In this document: positions 1 through 6,600 of the stretch, one piece after another
Layout of the letters: every line of letters begins with the position of its first letter
Numbering within the stretch: position 1 is the stretch's first letter
DNA from: Planctomycetales bacterium
GTDB taxonomy: Bacteria > Planctomycetota > UBA11346
Direction of reading: 5' to 3'
Assembly: GCA_025362255.1 (NCBI GenBank)
Contig: JANYGY010000257.1
Span: 1 to 12,992, forward strand
DNA length: 12,992 nucleotides
Program-made: the position numbers and the translations under genes
Notes under the pieces: model-generated
Databases searched by the model: none
Seen by the model: the letters and a program-made list of their open reading frames with translations, nothing else
What the model was told of the DNA's origin: nothing

Positions 1-2
1 GC

Positions 3-380
3 AGCCATGCGGTCACGGTACAGGCTTTTGAGCATCTAGTGAGCAAGCCGATTACTGAACGGCTCAAGGACACGTTCTTCGCTCGTGTATTCGAGGGCGT
101 AGGGCCGGACGAATCGGAGCGGGCCAAGACCATCGCCCAGAACCGGCGTTCGCAGTTGGAAGCGATCCTGGCCGGACCTACGTCGCAGATCCGGGGTACG
201 CGTGGAACTGCCTTCGCACTATTCAATTCAGTAACGGAATACATCGAGCACGATCGGGCGACGAGAACTGAAGGTGGCTGCGACGAGCACGATGCGCGGC
301 TGGTCAGCGCGACTTTTGGTAGCGGCGCGGCGCTGAAGCAGGTGGCGTGGAGTGCGGTGATGGAATTGACCGGAGCCTAA
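3..380 (+). CDS. DUF932 domain protein, C-terminal part (5' truncated by window edge)
   Basis: The reading frame is open from the first full codon of the window to a TAA at 378-380, so the gene begins left of the window. An in-frame GTG at 39 exists but is probably internal. The visible 125 residues look like the C-terminal part of the DUF932 (phage/plasmid-like, TIGR03299-type) family. The clearest signature is GTRGTAFALFNSVTEYIEHD, where the family typically has a G-T-x-x-A-x-x-N-x-V-T-E-Y-x-D/E-H stretch, followed by a short variable tail with small residues. The biochemical role of DUF932 is not established; members are frequent on plasmids, prophages and integrative elements. The next clear gene lies 350 bases downstream, in line with an accessory-element context. 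The assignment rests on motif recall only. Confidence 0.72.
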   Translation, partial: SHAVTVQAFEHLVSKPITERLKDTFFARVFEGVGPDESERAKTIAQNRRSQLEAILAGPTSQIRGTRGTAFALFNSVTEYIEHDRATRTEGGCDEHDARLVSATFGSGAALKQVAWSAVMELTGA

Positions 381-513
381 TTCTCACGTTGGGTGATATC
401 AGAACCAATACTCTGACATGCACAGTCATTCGTGTTCTTTTCCCGCTATTGCTTGATTCCCCAGCTCGAATATCATCTCCGTCGAGTCGACCGATTCCAT
501 CCAGCAGTTCTCT

Positions 514-663
514 ATGCGCTCCGCGCGCATGGTCGCACTGGTAAGGGATCGGGTGACGAGCGGGAAGTCCGTCCTGAAGAAAAGCCTACAACAAAAGGCC
601 CACTTCTCAGGAGACCACTATCCCGAGACCTGCGACGGTTGCGGTCGGTGGCATACTGGTTGA
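514..663 (+). CDS. Possible 49-aa mini-protein with C-terminal CxxC motif
   Basis: An ATG at 514 opens a frame ending at TGA 661-663. The product has a basic helical-looking first half (many R, K, V, L, Q) and ends in ETCDGCGRWHTG. This CxxC-G-x-W-H knuckle resembles the end of small zinc-knuckle proteins encoded by phages and mobile elements. The frame is open further upstream, back to a TGA at 454-456, but contains no other ATG, GTG or TTG, so 514 is the only usual start. No clear Shine-Dalgarno sequence precedes it. It sits between the DUF932 gene end and the helix-turn-helix gene, where small cargo genes would be expected. Function is unknown. A chance ORF or a decayed gene fragment is a real alternative. 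Confidence 0.33.
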   Translation: MRSARMVALVRDRVTSGKSVLKKSLQQKAHFSGDHYPETCDGCGRWHTG

Positions 664-724
664 ACGGCGTTTTGCCGGCACCCTATGCCATCTACACGCT
701 GTTGCCCAACTGTGGATCATTTCC

Positions 725-1087
725 ATGGGCTCCAACCGCTCACGCGGTGGATCGGGTTCTCGTCAGGCTTCTGCCGCACCCACCACCTGTGTCGCTGTTT
801 TCAATTCCATCACCTCTGACCGGGCTGGCCATGACCAGCTTACGGCGGCTCCGCCGCCGATGCGCAACTTGCAGTGGGTGGCCAATTATTTCAGCGTCAC
901 AGAACGCACTATCCACCGTTGGATCCAACAAGAAATCATTCACTGTCGCAAGATTGGCGGAGTGATCCGTTTTCATCAGGACGAGATTGATCGCGTTGCA
1001 TTCGCAAATGACGCAGCGTCGAATGATTTCGACGGCCTTGATGCGTACATCGCAGCAAATACCAAATGTGCTCAGGTGACGCCATGA
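725..1087 (+). CDS. Helix-turn-helix DNA-binding protein, excisionase-like
   Basis: The product contains an HTH_17/MerR-like excisionase-type domain from about residue 46: LQWVANYFSVTERTIHRWIQ forms the helix-turn-helix, followed by the wing and the GGVIRFHQDEID segment typical of this fold. Such proteins bind DNA next to the recombinase and direct excision, or act as small regulators. The start is unsure. ATG 725 gives 120 residues with a Ser/Arg/Gly-rich leader, while the in-frame ATG at 860 gives 75 residues beginning almost at the domain. Neither has a good ribosome-binding site. The gene ends in an ATGA overlap with the recombinase start at 1084, so the two are probably co-transcribed and translationally coupled. 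Whether it is really an excisionase or an unrelated regulator cannot be settled from sequence. Confidence 0.75.
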   Translation: MGSNRSRGGSGSRQASAAPTTCVAVFNSITSDRAGHDQLTAAPPPMRNLQWVANYFSVTERTIHRWIQQEIIHCRKIGGVIRFHQDEIDRVAFANDAASNDFDGLDAYIAANTKCAQVTP

Positions 1088-2523
1088 GCGCTGATGTCAT
1101 TCAGGCAAACCAGGAGACCGCATCACTCTCATCTTCAACAAACACCCGGAGTTTCATGCCGAAACACGCTTCAATGCCGCTCCGTATTCAAAAAACGCCC
1201 TGTGGTGACGTATCACTGACCTCGCGATGGATGCGAGATCGCTTCTACTTGGTAGCCTATGGATCTGAGACCTCGTTGCGGTGGATGTTTGGAACTCACA
1301 TCAACAATTTCGAATTAACTTCAACCGGATTTGTTCGACACTGCTTCCCACCTGCAAACTCACCAATTACCGTCGAACGTTTACTTCGTACAGTTTGTGC
1401 AAAATGGCAGAATGCGTGGGACAATCGCCTAGCTATGCATCTAGAACATCAGGTGGTTTCGAGCATCAGCGAAGTGGTCACCCTCCAGCTCTGCACGCTT
1501 TCACAACTTATCGAGCATTACAAAATGGCTCGTGCTGATGAGCTTGCCCCGGCCACTAACGAGAAAAACAGTCACTACCTCGCACGCTGGGAAGCTATCC
1601 TAGGCGGAGACCTAGCGCTTGTCGATGTGTCCGAGACCAAGCTTCTCGCCGCTCGAAGCGCACTTGCCATAGAATTGAAGCCGAGTTCACTCAATTGCAT
1701 GTTGGCGACATTTAAGGCTGTCCTGCGCTGGGCCGAGGCCCGGTCAATCCCCGTGGCACCGGCGTATCGCTTGCTAAAGAGTGTGCGCGAGAACTCCAAT
1801 GCCCCGGAAAAGGCATGGTGGCGGGACTTTGAGGTCGAGGCGTCACTGGTTGTAGCAGCCGAAGTGGACCGTGAGCTCAAAGAAAAATCCGAGAACCCCA
1901 CCGCCAAGCAGCGCAAAGCTCAGCAGCGTCGCATTGAGATCGACGGGGGTCCGGGCGGAACCGCCGTCATCCTTATCGCACTAGGCTGCATTGTCGGACT
2001 GCGATGGGAGGAAATTATTATGCTTCGCTGGGAGGATCTCGACCTAGACGCCAAGGACCAGCGAGCCAATACACCTGCACCGATTGTGAACATAGTTGGG
2101 AAGGAAGGCTGGGTGCCAAAGGGCGGGAAAAATCGCACGGTCCCAATGCATCACCGATTGGTTGAGATCCTCACGCCCTTCAGGAGGCCCACGGGCTGGG
2201 TGCTCAACCCGTACAAGATCATGCCTAAGAATAAAGGCACCAAGCGGGTCTATCGCTACAACCCCATTAAGATTTTCAACAAGGTCCTAGAACGCTTGGG
2301 GGCAAGCTCGCCACTGATCAAGCCGATCTCCCCTCATGGCATGCGCCATTCGTTCGCGAGTAACTTGCTCATGGCGGGCGTTTCGGATGTCCTTGTGGCT
2401 CGCTGGCTCGGACACAGCGACACCGGCCTAGTGCACGAACGGTACGGCCACCTGTTGTCCTACCACAACGACATCAATCGCGTTCAGCTTGGCTCTCGCG
2501 AGCCGGCTGGTGGCGGTGGATGA
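1084..2523 (+). CDS. Tyrosine recombinase / site-specific integrase
   Basis: A 479-residue phage-integrase-family recombinase. All catalytic residues are visible: Arg307 in GLRWEEI, Lys346 in the VPKGGKNRTVP beta-hairpin, His418 and Arg421 in HGMRHSF, His444 in WLGHSD, and the nucleophile Tyr454 in HERYGHL. The catalytic domain spans about 275-465; a SAM-like core-binding domain lies at about 140-250; the first ~130 residues probably form an arm-binding or lineage-specific N-terminal region. ATG 1084 is preferred over the in-frame ATG at 1066 because it overlaps the upstream stop as ATGA and is preceded by AGGTGA about 5 bases upstream. The enzyme should integrate and excise the element at the adjacent tRNA-Pro. 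It appears intact, so the element could still be mobile. A terminator begins inside the stop codon. Confidence 0.93.
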   Translation: MSADVIQANQETASLSSSTNTRSFMPKHASMPLRIQKTPCGDVSLTSRWMRDRFYLVAYGSETSLRWMFGTHINNFELTSTGFVRHCFPPANSPITVERLLRTVCAKWQNAWDNRLAMHLEHQVVSSISEVVTLQLCTLSQLIEHYKMARADELAPATNEKNSHYLARWEAILGGDLALVDVSETKLLAARSALAIELKPSSLNCMLATFKAVLRWAEARSIPVAPAYRLLKSVRENSNAPEKAWWRDFEVEASLVVAAEVDRELKEKSENPTAKQRKAQQRRIEIDGGPGGTAVILIALGCIVGLRWEEIIMLRWEDLDLDAKDQRANTPAPIVNIVGKEGWVPKGGKNRTVPMHHRLVEILTPFRRPTGWVLNPYKIMPKNKGTKRVYRYNPIKIFNKVLERLGASSPLIKPISPHGMRHSFASNLLMAGVSDVLVARWLGHSDTGLVHERYGHLLSYHNDINRVQLGSREPAGGGG

Positions 2524-2547
2524 AGGGCTACACGGCCCTTCATTTTT
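2522..2547 (+). terminator. Rho-independent terminator of the recombinase operon
   Basis: GAAGGGC (2522-2528) pairs perfectly with GCCCTTC (2535-2541) around a 6-base loop and is followed by ATTTTT. The left arm begins within the recombinase stop codon, so transcription ends immediately after the gene. Confidence 0.82.
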
Positions 2548-2564
2548 AACTCGAACGATGGGAT

Positions 2565-2586
2565 CATGGGAGCAGACATGGGAGCA
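2565..2586 (+). repeat. Tandem direct repeat, possible recombinase/excisionase arm sites
   Basis: CATGGGAGCA occurs at 2565-2574 and again at 2577-2586, a 12-base period close to one helical turn. The position between the recombinase gene and the tRNA target suits arm-type binding sites for the recombinase or its excisionase. The sequence shows only the repeat; the binding role is inferred. Confidence 0.45.
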
Positions 2587-2753
2587 AACGGTTTTTCAGA
2601 GGCTTGGGCACTTCTCACTGGGCCGCCAACTACGGTGTATGCCAGGCTGAAAGTTGGGTAATAAAGCAACCACTCGGGGGTCTAAGTTTCAGACTTTTAA
2701 ACCGCTACAAACAAGCATCTTAAGATGAAATCGCTGACTGCAGAACATTGAGA

Positions 2754-2792
2754 AACGACACAGCCCACCGGACTCCGGTGGGCTGTGTCGTT
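2754..2792 (-). terminator. Terminator hairpin of tRNA-Pro
   Basis: An 18-bp perfect inverted repeat (2754-2771 with 2775-2792) with a 3-base loop lies two bases after the encoded CCA of the tRNA. On the minus strand the second arm runs into a short T-run (GTTTCTC), weak but compatible with intrinsic termination given the very stable stem. The hairpin is symmetrical and could also stop plus-strand transcription leaving the element. Confidence 0.75.
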
Positions 2793-2794
2793 GC

Positions 2795-2873
2795 TGGTCG
2801 GACCGACAAGATTCGAACTTGCGACCTCTTCCACCCCAAGGAAGCGCTCTAATCCAGGCTGAGCTACGGTCCG
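2795..2873 (-). tRNA. tRNA-Pro (anticodon GGG), CCA encoded
   Basis: The minus strand folds into a full cloverleaf: acceptor CGGACCG paired perfectly with CGGTCCG, D-stem GCTC/GAGC, anticodon stem CTTCC/GGAAG around the loop TTGGGGT (anticodon GGG, reading CCC and CCU), and T-arm GCAAG-TTCGAAT-CTTGT with one G-U pair. The discriminator base is A, followed by an encoded CCA (2797-2795). C1-G72 and A73 are the expected bacterial tRNA-Pro identity features. The 3' end faces the recombinase gene, so this gene is the probable integration target. It is structurally intact, as expected when an element carries a copy of the tRNA 3' part in its attachment core. Confidence 0.95.
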
Positions 2874-2885
2874 GCGCGGGGGCAG

Positions 2886-2913
2886 GTTGTAGACCAGACC
2901 CCCGGGGCGTCAA
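2886..2913 (-). promoter_or_regulatory. Sigma70-type promoter of tRNA-Pro
   Basis: On the minus strand TTGACG (2913-2908) is followed after 16 bases by TACAAC (2891-2886), and the tRNA 5' end lies 12 bases further on. The stretch between the -10 box and the tRNA is almost pure G/C, the discriminator type associated with stringent control of stable RNA genes. The -35 box starts 17 bases after the stop codon of the upstream secreted-protein gene. Confidence 0.72.
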
Positions 2914-2930
2914 GGCGGTGCTGGGACGCC

Positions 2931-3446
2931 TCAGGGAGCAAAAGCAGCGAGGGCTTTCGAGGCTGCGGCGTAGCCGGGGACTTTGGTGAGTGGTGCGAAC
3001 GACACCAGGGCACCGAGGATTTCCTTGTTGCCTAGGACGGTTTGCAGGGTGCTGGCCAGAGGCAGCCCGGAGAAGCGGTCGGAGAGGCTGGGGCCGGTTC
3101 CGCTGTTGAGTTGGCTGAGAAGGCTGTCAGCCCCAAGCTTGTGGCCACCGGCGAGACTGGCGACGTCATTCTTGAGGCTGTTGGCGCCATCGACCTGGCC
3201 TTGGGCGGCAGTGACTTTCGATTTTGCGCCATCGCTGGCGAACGGCAGGGCGGCACCTTTGCGCGCGAGATCGAGCACGCCCTCGGCCTGGGTCACGAGC
3301 TGAGACGACAATCCGCCGAGATTATTCAAGAAAGGAACGTTGACCGCGGGGACGGAAACGGTTGGCGTTTCGACCGCGCTGACGCCGACGAGCGGCAGTC
3401 CGGCAAGGGCAGCAGTGAGCGAGGCGATGACGAGCGCATGGCGCAT
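2931..3446 (-). CDS. Small secreted protein of unknown function
   Basis: A 171-residue product with a typical Sec signal peptide: MRH, then a hydrophobic Ala/Leu/Val core and cleavage expected after V-S-A at residue 24. The mature part (about 147 residues) is rich in Ala, Leu, Ser, Gly and Val, has no Cys or Trp, and looks largely helical with amphipathic stretches, ending in AAASKALAAFAP. I do not recognise the family. The ATG at 3446 is preceded by AGGA with a 7-base spacer, a good ribosome-binding site. The gene points toward tRNA-Pro and is divergent from the DUF4388 gene. A GGCGTC/GACGCC inverted repeat just after the stop (2930-2906) lacks a T-run and overlaps the tRNA promoter, so it is at best a weak terminator. 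It probably acts in the periplasm or outside the cell. Confidence 0.78.
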   Translation of the reverse strand: MRHALVIASLTAALAGLPLVGVSAVETPTVSVPAVNVPFLNNLGGLSSQLVTQAEGVLDLARKGAALPFASDGAKSKVTAAQGQVDGANSLKNDVASLAGGHKLGADSLLSQLNSGTGPSLSDRFSGLPLASTLQTVLGNKEILGALVSFAPLTKVPGYAAASKALAAFAP

Positions 3447-3515
3447 GGGGAGTTCCTGGTTGCCACATGAGGGTGGCGCAAGAGAGGGGGATACGAAGAA
3501 GAGAGATTAGGCGAT

Positions 3516-3530
3516 TGGAATCGCATTCCA
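3516..3530. promoter_or_regulatory. Short inverted repeat in the divergent intergenic region
   Basis: TGGAAT-CGC-ATTCCA is a 6-bp inverted repeat with a 3-base spacer, lying 70 bases upstream of the secreted-protein start and 122 bases upstream of the DUF4388-protein start. Its size and place suit an operator for a dimeric regulator shared by the divergent genes. The only evidence is symmetry and position. I could not assign convincing -35/-10 boxes in 3447-3651. Confidence 0.3.
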
Positions 3531-3651
3531 GTCGTGGGCGTTGGTCTGTCATGTTTGTCGGTCAAAGCGCTTTTCGCCTGGCACCGCCCCGACAACCACT
3601 GCAACGGTACTTTCTCTAGCGTCCTCGGGGTCGATCGTATCATCCAGGGCT

Positions 3652-6600
3652 ATGGGTTTTCAAGGCCAGCTCAGTTCCGTGCAACTTGCGGATCTGTTCC
3701 AAACCCTGCACATGAATCGGCAGACCGGCACGTTGTCGGTCAACGATGCGCACGGCACCGTGCATGTGTATTTTGAACAGGGCCTGATCGCGCTGTGCAC
3801 TTCGCCAATGGCGGATGGCCTGCCTTTCCTGCTCAGCACCGTGGTGCGCAAGGGGTTGATGGCGCAGGAACAAGCTGCCGAGATTCACCAGCGTCTGCGT
3901 CAGACCGGTCAGCCCCTGCGGGAGCTGTTCCTCGCTTCGGGCTACATCATCGAGCACGATCTCGATGAGATTTCAGCGTGGTGCATCGAAGAGCTGGTCT
4001 GCCCGTTGTTCGAACTGCCTGACGGGGATTTCACCTTCACCGATGGCGAACCGGTGGCCGATTTGATGGCTCCGGACGTGATCGAGTTGGGGGCGACGCG
4101 CTTGCCAACGCCGCAAGTCATCATGGAAGCCACCCGCCGTAAAGACGAGTGGCGACGGATCCGCGAAATCATTCCCGACAGTGAGACGCTGTTTGTCGTC
4201 GACAACGATGGGCGGACCAATCTGCGCGCCATCCAGACCGATCCTGAGATGCTCAAGGTGCTGCGGTTTCTCGATGGTCGGCATTCGCTAGATGCGATCG
4301 CTAACGCCGTCGGGGCGACTCGTTTCGACACCCACGCGATCGTCGCCCAGATGGTGCTGGCCGGCGTAGCCCGGACGCAGACGCCCCAGGATGTGGTCAC
4401 CGACGCCATGGGATTGAAAGAGGCGGGTGAGCTGAGCAAAGCTCGCGAACTGCTCGAACATGCGCTGAAACAGGCGCGTCTACCAGAAGTCATGCGGCCT
4501 TTGGCCGAAGTATGCGCAGGTTTGGGCCAAGCGGCGCGCGCGGTCGAACTCTATCTTGAACTGATCCAGACCGCTCAGGATCAGGGGGATCTTGAACAGG
4601 CCCTGCAGGATCTCGACATCGTCATCGGGTTGTCGCCGGATGACCCAGAGCTGCATTTTGAACGCGCCCAGGTGCGCTCTGAAATGGGTCAATCCGAAGA
4701 GGCCGCCGCCGGTTACGTGATCGCCGCGCAAGCTTTTCTCGGGACCAAGGATGTGGCCCGGGCTTTGGATGCGTGCCATCGCGCCAAGAATCTGCTCCCG
4801 CGTTCGCCAGAGCCGCATCGCTACCTCGCCCGGGCCTACCTGATGGAGGGCCAGACCGAGAACGCTACCGTCGAATACAAGGCGTTGTGGCACGCGCTGC
4901 TGACCACCTTCCGGCCGCGTCGGGCCTTGGACGAGCTGAAGGCGATCCTTGATGCCGACTGCAAATTTGCCGCGATCAAAGAGCAGGTGCTATCGCACGC
5001 GCAAAGCAGCGAAGCGGTCAAGACCAGCAAGGCGATCCGCATGCTGATCTATGGCGCGGTGGGCGCGCTGGTGTTCATCCTCGGAATGCTCGGTTGGGAA
5101 TGGTACAATCGGGTCTTCAAGCATGGCCAAGGGCTGGATAAGCTCACCGCCATTGAACGTGATCTGCCCAAGCGCATGGAGGGCATCGACCATCAGGCGT
5201 TGATCGAGGAGATCGACCAGCTGCGCTTGCGGTTCGGTTCAGACAATGAGCTGCGGCAACGCAGTGATGATCTGTCGGGCAAGGTGAAGACCGATTTCGA
5301 TTCGCGCGCGCAAGGTCTGCTGTCGCGCGGCAAGGTGCTGCTCGACGGTGGCGATTTCGCGCAGGCCGAACGCTGCTTTCAGGAATTGTCGTCGCGGTAC
5401 CAAGGATCGCAGGCAGCGGCTGCCGCGGGCGCGATGGTCGAGAAGGTGCGCCAAGCCAGGATCACCACCCAGGTCCAGGCCGATCTCGCCGAAGCCAACC
5501 GGCGCTGGCAGGCGCTGGAATGGGACGGCGCTTTGATCTCGCTTGGCAAGGTCCTTGAGCGTCGCGATCTGCCAACTGCGCTGCGCGCCCGGTTGACCGA
5601 GCAGCAGGTAGAATGGGCCGACGCCAACCGCAAATCACAGCCGCTTTTTGAGCGCGCGACCAAGATCGAAACCGCCGGTGACCTGCGCGGGGCGATCATC
5701 GCGTATCGCCGTGCCGGTAGTGCTGCGGGTGAACAGTACGCGACGCTCGCCAAGGATCATCTGCGCCAACTTGAGCTGACCTACGCCGAGACGGTGGGCA
5801 GGCAGTTGCAGGATCTCGCGCTCAAGGGCGATGATGTCAAGGCATTCGCTGCTTATGACGAACTCGTGAGTCTCAGCAACGACAGCGCGAGTGATGGCGT
5901 CAGATCATGGTTAAGCCGATTCGATCTGCCGTATGCCTTGAAGGTCGATCATCCGGGAACCGTGCTCGCGATCCGTCGCGGCAGCAATGAGACCACGGTG
6001 CGCGCGCCGGCCGGAACCTCCGGTCCTTGGCAATACCGCCTAGCGTACCATCAGGGCGAATCGCTCGCGATCTCGGCCAGCCGGGCCGGCTATTCGGTGC
6101 AGACCGGCAGCATTGCGGCGGGCAATCGCCGGGTGACCGGCGCGGTGCAATTGAGCCGCGGACCACGCTGGAAAACCGAACTTACCGGCCCGGCGACGAC
6201 TCCACCGGTCATTGCCATGGGCCAGGTGCTGGTCGGCACCGGCAAGGCCACGCTCGAGATTGTCGACCCGCGACAGGGCGCTTCCCGACCGGTGGCATTC
6301 CCCGATACGGTAGCCGAATTCCGATCGGCGCCATTCGTCTTTCAAGATCACGCCTATGTCGTGATCGAGGATACGTTGTACGCGATCGACCTAGCGACCC
6401 GTACGCGTTTGTGGTCGTGGCCTGGCGCGGGCGCGGCCACCCGTCACCTGACCGGCTCGTTATGGGTTCAGGAACATGATCTGATTCAAGGAACCTTGCT
6501 GGTGGTGGCTGGATCCGCTAAAGAAGGCGTGGTCACTGCCGGGGCGGATGCGACCGGCCGCGTGGTCGCGTATCCGCGGGCGATCGAGGGTGAACTCACC

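Larger units (their letters stand above)
1..2794. mobile_element. Right end of a tRNA-Pro-integrated element (left end outside window)
   Basis: The block contains a DUF932 gene end (a family mostly found on phages and plasmids), an excisionase-like helix-turn-helix gene and a complete tyrosine recombinase. The recombinase lies directly beside the 3' end of a tRNA-Pro gene, which is the common integration target of such enzymes. Codon use and base composition of the recombinase (more A/T, less biased third positions) look different from the G+C-rich genes to the right of the tRNA. The right boundary is placed at the tRNA 3' end by inference. If the attachment core extends through the tRNA terminator, or only includes part of the tRNA, the true edge moves by some tens of bases. 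No second copy of the tRNA 3' part is visible in the window, so the left edge lies outside it. Confidence 0.6.
2549..2794. other. Non-coding junction between recombinase and tRNA-Pro (probable att region)
   Basis: I see no credible gene here. The stretch holds the CATGGGAGCA direct repeat, a perfect 12-bp palindrome CATCTTAAGATG at 2716-2727, and the tRNA terminator hairpin at its right end. By position it should contain the attachment site of the element. The exact crossover cannot be read without the left junction or an empty site. Confidence 0.5.

Noticed and set aside
432..965. 177-residue plus-strand frame overlapping the helix-turn-helix gene
   Set aside because: Product is Arg/Leu/Pro/Ser-rich with no recognisable domain; the overlapping frame carries a clear helix-turn-helix domain and couples to the recombinase.
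2484..2913. Two small minus-strand frames (2484-2669 and 2689-2913)
   Set aside because: The first crosses the recombinase terminator and has no domain; the second runs through the tRNA gene, its promoter and terminator.
3042..3470. 142-residue plus-strand frame opposite the secreted-protein gene
   Set aside because: The minus-strand frame has a proper signal peptide and ribosome-binding site; the plus frame is a Glu/Gly/Arg-rich antisense shadow.
3580..3605. Possible sigma54-like TGGCAC element before the DUF4388 gene
   Set aside because: The matching downstream GC element is not at the required spacing.
3541..3651. 37-codon N-terminal extension of the DUF4388 protein from a TTG
   Set aside because: The DUF4388 domain starts exactly at ATG 3652 and the extension is Ser/Thr/Cys-rich with no family match.
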